From WLMZ01 sp043747765 (GTDB lineage Bacteria > Actinomycetota > Acidimicrobiia > Acidimicrobiales > Ilumatobacteraceae), in the NCBI GenBank assembly GCA_043747765.1, contig JAYTOM010000120.1, forward strand, positions 1-18,727: a DNA stretch of 18,727 nucleotides, in the 5' to 3' direction. The notes beneath the pieces were generated by a model. The model did no database searches. It was not told the origin of the DNA and saw nothing but the letters and a program-made list of their open reading frames with translations. Positions 5,746-12,162 of this stretch are shown in pieces (the stretch's first letter is position 1; every line of letters starts with the position of its first letter). Position numbers and translations under genes: made by a program.

Positions 5746-8409
5746 CTACTCCGCGGTAACCGCAGGAGCTGGGCCTGCGGGGCCAGCAAGGGTGATATCG
5801 CACGTCAAGACGTCGGCGGCACGAATCTCGAATGTCAGGATCGACCCCGCATCAGAGATGTCGATCGATCCAGCGGTGATTGCTGGATGCATCTCGGCCG
5901 GCGCGTGGACAACGAGCAGTTCGACGCTTGCGCGCTGCGTCACCTTGGATTCGGTCTTGGCCCGACGAACCAGTGCGACGACCTCGCAGACCGAATCGAG
6001 CAGCGTCGGGTCACCCGCCATCTCGCCGGCGACGAGGTCGAGTTCGTCAACGTTCGGCCACGAGGTGAGGTGGACCGAACCCTCGTGCCACCAGTTCCAC
6101 ACCTCTTCGGTGGTGAAGGGAATGAACGGCGCGAACATCCGCTGCAACGCGCTGAGTGCGGTGCGCAACGCGACTCGGGCACTTGCGGCTCCCGCATCGC
6201 CGTGTGTGCCGTACGCACGGCTCTTGACGAGTTCGACATAGTCGTCGCAGAACCACCAGAAGAACGACTCGGTGCGCTCGAGTGATCGGGCGTAGTCGAA
6301 GCCGAAGAAGGCGGTCGTGCATTCGTTGATCACCGACGCAAGTCGGGCGAGCATCGACGCGTCGACCGGTTCCGTTGCGATCGAGCCGTCCGTTGGTGCA
6401 TCCCAGGCGAGGACGAACTTGCTGACGTTGAGCAGCTTCGTGGCCAGCTTGCGGCCGACCTTCATCTGGTCCTCGCTGTAGGCCGTGTCGAGACCAGGCC
6501 TCGCCGAACCCGCCCAATACCGGACGGCATCGGTGCTGTACTGCTCGAACAGGCTGAGCGGCGTGACCACGTTGCCTTTCGACTTCGACATCTTCTTGCG
6601 GTCCGGATCAAGGATCCAGCCACTCAGTGCCGCGTGCTTCCACGGTGCGACTCCGTGCTCCCAGTGACTGCGCACGACGGTGGAAAACAGCCAGGTGCGG
6701 ATGATGTCGTGGGCCTGGGCGCGCATGTCGTACGGGAAAACGCGTTCGAACAGATCGTTGACACCCCACCCGTCGACGACCGCACTGTCGGCTTCCATCC
6801 AGCGGCCGGCGATCTGTGGCGTGATCGATGAAGTCGCCCACGTATCCATCACGTCCGGGTCGCCGACGAAGCCACCGGGCTTGCCACGATCGCTCTCGTC
6901 GTATCCGTCTGGCACATCGGTCGAGGGATCGACGGGCAGTTGTTCGTTGTCGGCGGTGAGCGGGGTCTCGTAGGTCGGGTTGCCGTCGTCGTCGAGGGCG
7001 TACCAGACGGGGACGGGCACACCGAAGAAGCGCTGCCGGCTGATCAGCCAGTCACCGTTCAGGCCCTCGACCCAGTTCGAGTATCGCGACTGCATGTACG
7101 GCGGATGCCACGTGATCTCGTCGCCGCGCGCGACGAGATCGGCGCGCAACTCGGGTTCGCGGCCGCCGTTGCGGATGTACCACTGGCGGCTGGCGACGAT
7201 CTCGAGCGGCCGGTCGCCGCGCTCGTAGAACTTGACCGAGTGCTGGACCGGGCGGACGTCGCCGAGCAGTTCCGCACTCTCCCGCAGCATCTCGACGATC
7301 TGCTTCTGGGCCTGCTTGGTGCTGCGCCCGATCAGCTCGCCGTACTTGGCCAGGCCGTTGGCGTCGGTGATCCACGGGGTGTCGGCGAGTAGCCGGCCAT
7401 CGCGGGCGACGATGGTGCGTGTCGGCAGATTCAGCTCGCGCCACCACGTCACGTCCGTGGTGTCACCGAACGTGCAGATCATCGCGACACCGGTGCCCTT
7501 GTCGGGATCGGCGAGGTGATGAGCCAGGACAGGAACCTCGACGCCGAACAGGGGAGTACGAACTGTGGTACCGAACAGTGCCTGGAAGCGCTCGTCCGAC
7601 GGATGGGCGACCAGGGCGACGCACGCTGGGAGCAGCTCGGGGCGAGTGGTGTCGATGACGATGTCGGTGGCGCCGCCAGAACCCTCGCCCGAACCGTCGC
7701 CCGAATCCTCGCCCGAACCGCCGGACCGGTGGAACGCGATCTTGTGATACGCGCCGGCCATATCGCGGTCTTCCATCTCGGCCTGGGCGACTGCGGTCTT
7801 GTAGTCCACGTCCCACAACGTCGGGGCATCCTGCGTATAGGCCTCGCCGCGCTCGAGGTTGTCGAGGAAGGCGCGCTGGCTGGCCCGGCGGCAATGCTCG
7901 TCGATCGTGGTGTAGAGGAGTGACCAGTCGTACGACAAGCCGAGCTTGCGAAGCACGTCCTCGAAGACGGCTTCGTCGAGTGCGGTCAGTTCCTCGCACA
8001 GGGCGATGAAGTTCGGGCGCGAGATGGGGACGGCGCGATGGTCTTTCGGTGGGTCGCCCGTGAACGGCGGCTCGAAGTGGGCGTCGAAGGCGACGGACGG
8101 ATCGCAGCGGACGCCGAAGTAGTTCTGGACGCGCCGCTCGGTGGCGAGGCCGTTGTCGTCCCAACCAATCGGGTAGAAGACCTTCTTGCCGGCCATCCGC
8201 TGGAAGCGGGCGATGATGTCGGTGTGGGTGTAGCTGAAGACGTGGCCCATGTGCAGCGAACCGCTGACGGTGGGCGGCGGCGTGTCGATGCTGAACACCT
8301 GATCACGGGTCGCTGAACGATCGAACGCGTAGGTGCGGTCGGTGTTCCATTGCTGGCTCCACCGGGCTTCGATGCCATCGAGCGATGGCCTATCCGGAAT
8401 CGTGGTCAT
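5746..8409 (-). CDS. valS: Valyl-tRNA synthetase, archaeal/Rickettsia-like alternate type
   Basis: This is an 887-residue class I synthetase that charges tRNA-Val. The HIGH-type motif is HMGH (53-56) in TPPPTVSGSLHMGHVFSYT, and KMSKS is at 606-610. The sequence around the active site (IGWDDNGLATERRVQNYFGVR, split around 81-101) matches the alternate ValRS group known from archaea, Rickettsia and some actinobacteria, not the standard bacterial type with 'MDHAGIATQ'. At residue 89 it has Ala where I would expect Pro (GLPTE). The editing domain follows at about 210-350 and holds a Gly/Ser/Asp/Glu-rich insert (229-247) made of a 12 bp repeat. The anticodon-binding helical domain is at about 640-790. 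The typical C-terminal coiled-coil arm of bacterial ValRS is not apparent. It lies 12 bp after the siroheme gene. The start at 8409 has a TAGAGT box 9 nt upstream. Confidence 0.95.
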   Translation of the reverse strand: MTTIPDRPSLDGIEARWSQQWNTDRTYAFDRSATRDQVFSIDTPPPTVSGSLHMGHVFSYTHTDIIARFQRMAGKKVFYPIGWDDNGLATERRVQNYFGVRCDPSVAFDAHFEPPFTGDPPKDHRAVPISRPNFIALCEELTALDEAVFEDVLRKLGLSYDWSLLYTTIDEHCRRASQRAFLDNLERGEAYTQDAPTLWDVDYKTAVAQAEMEDRDMAGAYHKIAFHRSGGSGEDSGDGSGEGSGGATDIVIDTTRPELLPACVALVAHPSDERFQALFGTTVRTPLFGVEVPVLAHHLADPDKGTGVAMICTFGDTTDVTWWRELNLPTRTIVARDGRLLADTPWITDANGLAKYGELIGRSTKQAQKQIVEMLRESAELLGDVRPVQHSVKFYERGDRPLEIVASRQWYIRNGGREPELRADLVARGDEITWHPPYMQSRYSNWVEGLNGDWLISRQRFFGVPVPVWYALDDDGNPTYETPLTADNEQLPVDPSTDVPDGYDESDRGKPGGFVGDPDVMDTWATSSITPQIAGRWMEADSAVVDGWGVNDLFERVFPYDMRAQAHDIIRTWLFSTVVRSHWEHGVAPWKHAALSGWILDPDRKKMSKSKGNVVTPLSLFEQYSTDAVRYWAGSARPGLDTAYSEDQMKVGRKLATKLLNVSKFVLAWDAPTDGSIATEPVDASMLARLASVINECTTAFFGFDYARSLERTESFFWWFCDDYVELVKSRAYGTHGDAGAASARVALRTALSALQRMFAPFIPFTTEEVWNWWHEGSVHLTSWPNVDELDLVAGEMAGDPTLLDSVCEVVALVRRAKTESKVTQRASVELLVVHAPAEMHPAITAGSIDISDAGSILTFEIRAADVLTCDITLAGPAGPAPAVTAE
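7682..7717 (-). repeat. Three 12 bp tandem repeats in valS editing domain
   Basis: Plus-strand units CCCTCGCCCGAA, CCGTCGCCCGAA and TCCTCGCCCGAA are in perfect 12 bp register and encode Ser-Gly-[Glu/Asp]-[Gly/Asp] units. They form an acidic flexible loop at residues 235-246. Copy-number change would keep the frame. Confidence 0.8.
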
Positions 8410-8418
8410 AAGAGCCTA

Positions 8419-8424
8419 ACTCTA
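8419..8424 (-). promoter_or_regulatory. -10-like box before valS, overlapping the sirC stop codon
   Basis: On the minus strand TAGAGT (TANNNT) ends 9 nt before the valS ATG at 8409. Its first three bases are the TAG stop codon of the upstream siroheme gene. It could give valS its own leaderless transcript in addition to read-through. Confidence 0.35.
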
Positions 8425-9006
8425 CCGAGGTGAATCCGGTCGGTCGCCGAGCGCAGCGTCGATTCGTGGCGCCCAGTCGATGTCTTCAGTACTGGCTCCC
8501 GTGGCATGGATCTCGGACCGCTGGCGGCCGAGTTCGACGGCTGCGGTCTCCATTTCGACCGTCAGTTCGTGTGCAGCGATCTGATCGCGCAGTCGCCCTG
8601 CCAGTGCCGGACTGGACCCGCCGGTGCTGACGGCGACGATGATCGGCCCGCGACGGGTGATGGCCGGGAGGATGAACGTGCAGTTCTCGGGGTCGTCGGC
8701 GCTGTTGACGAATATCCCAGCGGCGCGCGCATCAGCGGCCACCTGCGCGTTGACCGAGGGGTCGCTGGTCGCCGTGATCACGAGTTGGAACCCCGTCACA
8801 TCGTCGGTCCGGTACACCCGCTGTTCGGTGTGTACGGCGACGTCGGCGATTCCGCTGACGGTGGTCGGGGCGATCACCGTGACAAGGGCGCCGGCCGCCA
8901 CCAGCCCCTGAGCCTTCCGCAGACCGACTGGACCGCCGCCAACGACCAGTACCTTGACCCCACCGAGGTCGAGGAACACCGGATAGTCGAACCCTGCGTA
9001 CGCCAC
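8422..9006 (-). CDS. sirC: Precorrin-2 dehydrogenase / possible sirohydrochlorin ferrochelatase (siroheme synthase N-domain)
   Basis: This is a 194-residue protein equal to the N-terminal half of CysG (SirC/Met8p family). It oxidises precorrin-2 to sirohydrochlorin with NAD and may also insert iron. The start VAYAGFDYPVFLDLGGVKVL leads into the nucleotide-binding loop VVGGGPVGLRKA (21-32). The acidic catalytic-region motif NSADDPENC (101-109) and STGGSSPALAGRLR (127-140) are typical of the family. The GTG at 9006 is chosen because homology begins there and a TAGGGT box lies 7 nt upstream. An ATG at 9162 would add 52 residues translated through a G-rich repeat and the control region. The methyltransferase half of CysG is a separate gene on the other strand (13973). 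The job here is presumably siroheme supply for the divergent sulfite reductase. valS follows after 12 bp. Confidence 0.88.
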   Translation of the reverse strand: MAYAGFDYPVFLDLGGVKVLVVGGGPVGLRKAQGLVAAGALVTVIAPTTVSGIADVAVHTEQRVYRTDDVTGFQLVITATSDPSVNAQVAADARAAGIFVNSADDPENCTFILPAITRRGPIIVAVSTGGSSPALAGRLRDQIAAHELTVEMETAAVELGRQRSEIHATGASTEDIDWAPRIDAALGDRPDSPR

Positions 9007-9013
9007 CCGCCGA

Positions 9014-9019
9014 ACCCTA
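9014..9019 (-). promoter_or_regulatory. -10-like box of the siroheme gene (leaderless)
   Basis: On the minus strand TAGGGT (TANNNT) ends exactly 7 nt before the GTG at 9006. The hexamer directly abuts the G-tract repeat at 9020-9045, so the spacer and -35 region consist of that repeat. Confidence 0.42.
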
Positions 9020-9045
9020 CCCCCCACCCCCCACCCCCCACCCCC
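9020..9045 (-). promoter_or_regulatory. G-quadruplex-type G-tract repeat upstream of the siroheme gene
   Basis: On the minus strand the tract reads G5-T-G6-T-G6-T-G6, followed by TAGGGT. It is a near-perfect 7 bp tandem repeat and matches the motif for a very stable parallel G-quadruplex with single-nucleotide loops. The G-rich strand is the coding strand of the siroheme gene. The tract ends 13 nt before the GTG start, in the -10/-35 spacer of the proposed promoter, or in the leader if transcription starts further upstream. Confidence 0.85.
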
Positions 9046-9050
9046 AAGTT

Positions 9051-9085
9051 CTGCGAGCACTTTCGTCCCCCATAGCGCACTTTCG
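9051..9085. promoter_or_regulatory. Direct repeats GCACTTTCG, 20 bp apart
   Basis: GCACTTTCG occurs at 9057-9065 and again at 9077-9085, exactly 20 bp apart, about two helical turns. The first copy is preceded by CTGCGAGCAC (9051-9060), which differs at one position from CTGCAAGCAC (9097-9106) in the nearby palindrome. Relative to the inferred siroheme start the repeats lie about 50 and 70 bp upstream, a usual place for activator sites. Confidence 0.4.
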
Positions 9086-9098
9086 ACTGCGAACAACT

Positions 9099-9115
9099 GC
9101 AAGCACTGTGCTTGC
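9099..9115. promoter_or_regulatory. Perfect 17 bp palindrome between siroheme gene and cysH
   Basis: GCAAGCAC-T-GTGCTTGC has perfect 8-base arms around one central base. It lies near the middle of the 227 bp divergent region, about 100 bp from the siroheme start and 120 bp from the cysH start. It is a good candidate operator for a dimeric regulator of sulfur assimilation; no known regulator motif is recognised. Confidence 0.5.
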
Positions 9116-9220
9116 TGAATGTCTGAGCGAGCCTTTGTGTGGACGTTCGGAGATGAACTCACCGGAAATCGAGGCAGCGAATCCTGACCTGTGCCGTAAA
9201 GATGATCGGAATAGTCGGGA

Positions 9221-9226
9221 TATAGT
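9221..9226 (+). promoter_or_regulatory. -10 box of the cysH-cobA operon (leaderless)
   Basis: TATAGT is the closest match to TATAAT among the start-proximal boxes here and ends exactly 7 nt before the ATG at 9234. The transcript would begin at or one base before the start codon. No clear -35 is seen at the usual distance, which fits dependence on an activator. Confidence 0.5.
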
Positions 9227-9233
9227 GCTCGAC

Positions 9234-9887
9234 ATGTCGCTGATCACCTTTCCGGACACCCTCGAAACCGGGCAACCAGCCGCCACCATTCGCTGGGCGG
9301 CCGAACAGTTCGGTGTCGACGGTCTCGTGGTGACGGCGAGCTTCGAAGACGCGGTCCTCGTCCATGTCGCTGCGACCGCGGTGCCGGGGATCGAAATCGT
9401 CCTGCTTGACACCCAATACCTCTTCGCCGAGACGAAGTGGCTGGTCGACGAACTGACCAAGAAGCTCGACCTCAACGTTCGCGTCGTCCATCCGTTGCCG
9501 AACGTGCAGCCGGACAATCTGTGGAAGACGAACATGGAGGGCTGCTGCGCGATTCGCAAGGTGGAGCCGCTCAACCGTTCTCTGGAGGGCAAGCGAGCGT
9601 GGGTGACCGGCGTGCGTCGTGCCGACGGTCCCACTCGGGCCAGTGCTCCTGTCGGCTCGTACGACATCGGCCGCAACATCGTCAAGCTCAATCCCCTCGC
9701 GGCGTACACGGACGACGACATGGCGTTGTACGCACAATTGCACGAGTTACCAGCCAACCCGTTGACCGAGCGTGGCTATCCGTCCATCGGTTGCTGGCCA
9801 TGCACTCGTGCTGTCGCGCCGGGCGAGGACAAGCGCGGCGGCCGGTGGGCTGGCAGCGCCAAGACGGAATGTGGCTTGCACGGATGA
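9234..9887 (+). CDS. cysH: Adenylylsulfate (APS) reductase, 4Fe-4S type, CysH family
   Basis: This is a 217-residue cytoplasmic enzyme that reduces activated sulfate to sulfite using thioredoxin or a similar donor. The ATP-pyrophosphatase-like fold starts with LVVTASFEDAVLVH (31-44). The paired cysteines C104-C105 (EGCCAIRKVEPL) and C187/C190 (GCWPC) are the 4Fe-4S ligands of the APS-using enzymes and are absent from the E. coli PAPS type. The catalytic cysteine is C213 in the ending KTECGLHG. APS as substrate fits with cysDN present and no CysC kinase. In-frame ATGs at 9108 and 9153 would add sequence without family resemblance. The start at 9234 has TATAGT 7 nt upstream. It is the first gene of a five-gene operon, and its stop overlaps the cysD start (ATGA). 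Confidence 0.93.
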   Translation: MSLITFPDTLETGQPAATIRWAAEQFGVDGLVVTASFEDAVLVHVAATAVPGIEIVLLDTQYLFAETKWLVDELTKKLDLNVRVVHPLPNVQPDNLWKTNMEGCCAIRKVEPLNRSLEGKRAWVTGVRRADGPTRASAPVGSYDIGRNIVKLNPLAAYTDDDMALYAQLHELPANPLTERGYPSIGCWPCTRAVAPGEDKRGGRWAGSAKTECGLHG

Positions 9888-10843
9888 GCACCGACCTCCA
9901 CCCGTTCAATGGCGGGCAGGCCGATCCAACAGCGGCCCAGCGCGCCGCCTCGGTGCACCTCGAGGCGCTCACCGATGAAGCCATCACCATCATCCGTGAG
10001 GTGGCTGCCGAATGCGAGAACCCCGTGCTGCTGTTCAGCGGTGGCAAGGACTCGGCGGTGCTCCTGCATCTCGCCCTGCTCGCGTTCGCTCCGGCCCGCC
10101 TTCCGTTTCCCGTCATGCATGTGGACACGGGGCACAACTTCCGAGAGGTGATCGAGTACCGCGACGCGTTCGTCGAGTCCACGGGTGTTCGTCTCGTCGT
10201 GGCCAGCGTGCAGCAGTCGATCGATTCCGGACGCGTCATCGAAGAAATCGGCCCAAGGGCCAGTCGAAACCGACTGCAGTCGGTCACGTTGCTCGATGCA
10301 ATCAGCGAACACAACTTCGATGCAGCCTTCGGCGGTGGCCGTCGGGACGAGGACAAAGCCCGCGCCAAGGAGCGCATCCTCAGCTTTCGGGATCGCCAGG
10401 GTCGATGGGATCCGCGGCAGCAGCGGCCCGAACCGTGGGGGGTGCTCAATGCACGCATCAAGAAGGGCGAGCACTTGCGCGCCTTCCCGTTGTCGAACTG
10501 GACCGAGGTCGACATCTGGAATTACATCGCGTTCCACGAGATCGAACTGCCGAGCATCTACTACAGCCACACCCGCATGGTCGTCGAGCGTGACGGCATG
10601 CTGCTGTCCGTCGGTGGTCCCGTCGTGCTCGAGCCGCACGAAAGGGCATTCGACGCCGTTGTCCGCTACCGCACCGTTGGCGACGCGAGTTGCACCGGCG
10701 CCGTCGAATCGACAGCGACCACGGTGTACGAGGTGATTGCCGAAGTGGCCGCAGCTCGGATCACCGAGCGAGGCGCGACTCGCGCCGACGACACATTCAG
10801 CGAATCCGCAATGGAAGACCGTAAGCGAGAGGGATACTTCTGA
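9884..10843 (+). CDS. cysD: Sulfate adenylyltransferase subunit 2
   Basis: This is a 319-residue catalytic subunit of ATP sulfurylase, which makes APS from sulfate and ATP together with the GTPase CysN. The PP-loop SGGKDS is at 52-57. Family blocks MHVDTGHNF (78-86), FGGGRRDEDKARAKER (149-164), FPLSNWTEVDIW (201-212) and the C-terminal SESAMEDRKREGYF (306-319) are intact, and the length is normal. Its ATG shares bases with the cysH stop (ATGA) and its stop overlaps the cysN start (TGATG), so translation is coupled. The same frame stays open upstream inside cysH, but homology begins at 9884. There is no promoter box before this start. Confidence 0.96.
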   Translation: MSTDLHPFNGGQADPTAAQRAASVHLEALTDEAITIIREVAAECENPVLLFSGGKDSAVLLHLALLAFAPARLPFPVMHVDTGHNFREVIEYRDAFVESTGVRLVVASVQQSIDSGRVIEEIGPRASRNRLQSVTLLDAISEHNFDAAFGGGRRDEDKARAKERILSFRDRQGRWDPRQQRPEPWGVLNARIKKGEHLRAFPLSNWTEVDIWNYIAFHEIELPSIYYSHTRMVVERDGMLLSVGGPVVLEPHERAFDAVVRYRTVGDASCTGAVESTATTVYEVIAEVAAARITERGATRADDTFSESAMEDRKREGYF

Positions 10844-12162
10844 TGAGCGCAGCAGCAGTCATGACACGCCGTGTCGAAGTCGGCCAGCGCGGCACGCTCC
10901 GCATCGCCACCGCTGGTTCGGTCGACGACGGCAAGAGCACCCTCATCGGTCGCTTGTTGCACGACACCAAGACCGTCTTCGAGGATCAACTGAGCGCCGT
11001 GATCAAGGCCAGCCGTCGCTACGGCGACGGCGAGACCAACCTCGCCCTCCTCACCGACGGCCTGCGCGCCGAGCGCGAGCAGGGCATCACGATCGATGTC
11101 GCGCACCGCTACTTCGCCACGCCGAACCGCAGTTTCATCGTCGCCGACACGCCCGGACATGCGCAGTACACGCGCAACATGGTCACCGGTGCCTCGACGG
11201 CCGATGTCGCGATCGTGCTGGTCGACGCCCGTCACGGTGTCGTCGAACAAACTCGTCGTCATGCGTTCATTGCAACTCTGCTCGGTGTCAGAGCCATCGT
11301 CGTCGCCGTCAACAAGATGGACCTGATCGACTGGGACGAGAGCGAGTTCTCGATCATTGCCAAAGAGGTCGAGGAATACGTGCTCGCCCTGCCGACGCCC
11401 GTGCCTGTCGTTGCCCTGCCGCTCTCGGCGCTGCTCGGTGACAACGTCGTCGATGGTTCCGTGCACACCCCCTGGTACGACGGCAAGCCGTTGCTCGCGT
11501 TGCTCGAGGAGTTCGATGCCGAGCCCCGCGTCGCCGTTGGTAGCCGTGTCCACATCCAACGCGTCATTCGTCCCCAGGGCGGCGAGTTCGCCGACTTCCG
11601 CGGCTATGCCGGTGTGCTGTCCGGGGGCGGCCTGTCCGTCGGCGATGTCGTCACCGTCCAGCCCGGCGGAATCACGACCACCGTCAAGGCCCTGCATCGC
11701 GCCGGCAGGTCCGTCGACCAAGCCGATGTCGGCCACGCGCTCGTCGTCGAACTCGCTGACAAGGTCGACGTGGCTCGGGGCGATGTTCTCGTGTCTGCTG
11801 ACTCGGCCGAGGCGCCGTTCGTCGGCGAACAGGTCGAGGTCGACCTGTGCTGGATGATCGACCAGCCGCTCACTGTCGGCAGTCGCTGGTGGTTCAAGCA
11901 CGGCAGCCGCACCGGCCGGGCCGTCGTTACGTCGATCGAGTACCGGCATGATCTCGCTTCGCTGGACCATTTGCCGGCCAGCGAACTCGGACTGAACGAT
12001 CTGGGTCGGATCCGCTTGCAGCTGAGTGAGCCGATCGTCGCCGACCGGTACGTCGACAATCCCGATGGTGGCCGGATGATCCTGGTCGACGAGGCAACGA
12101 ATTCGACAGCGGGCGCAGCGATGATCGCAGTGGCCGGTGCCTCTACGATCACTCGTCGATGA
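10843..12162 (+). CDS. cysN: Sulfate adenylyltransferase subunit 1 (GTPase)
   Basis: This is a 439-residue elongation-factor-like GTPase that drives APS formation by CysD. G1 is GSVDDGKST (25-33), the switch I region is GITIDVAHRYF (81-91), G3 is DTPGH (102-106) and G4 is NKMD (157-160). Two beta-barrel domains follow. The protein ends without an APS-kinase (CysC) domain, unlike the CysNC fusions common in actinobacteria, in agreement with an APS-using CysH. The start overlaps the cysD stop and is preceded by a purine-rich GAGAGGGA stretch (10827-10834), one of the few Shine-Dalgarno-like sequences in the window, as expected for an internal operon gene. The stop overlaps the cysI start (ATGA). 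Confidence 0.96.
   Translation: MSAAAVMTRRVEVGQRGTLRIATAGSVDDGKSTLIGRLLHDTKTVFEDQLSAVIKASRRYGDGETNLALLTDGLRAEREQGITIDVAHRYFATPNRSFIVADTPGHAQYTRNMVTGASTADVAIVLVDARHGVVEQTRRHAFIATLLGVRAIVVAVNKMDLIDWDESEFSIIAKEVEEYVLALPTPVPVVALPLSALLGDNVVDGSVHTPWYDGKPLLALLEEFDAEPRVAVGSRVHIQRVIRPQGGEFADFRGYAGVLSGGGLSVGDVVTVQPGGITTTVKALHRAGRSVDQADVGHALVVELADKVDVARGDVLVSADSAEAPFVGEQVEVDLCWMIDQPLTVGSRWWFKHGSRTGRAVVTSIEYRHDLASLDHLPASELGLNDLGRIRLQLSEPIVADRYVDNPDGGRMILVDEATNSTAGAAMIAVAGASTITRR

Noticed and set aside
9007..9162. N-terminal extension of the siroheme gene from an ATG at 9162
   Set aside because: It would translate the operator region and the G-tract into a Gly-rich stretch. Family homology begins right at the GTG at 9006.
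12144..12149. TACGAT 9 nt before the cysI start as an internal promoter
   Set aside because: It fits the TANNNT spacing but lies within the cysN coding end in a tightly coupled operon. One chance match among several internal starts is not surprising.
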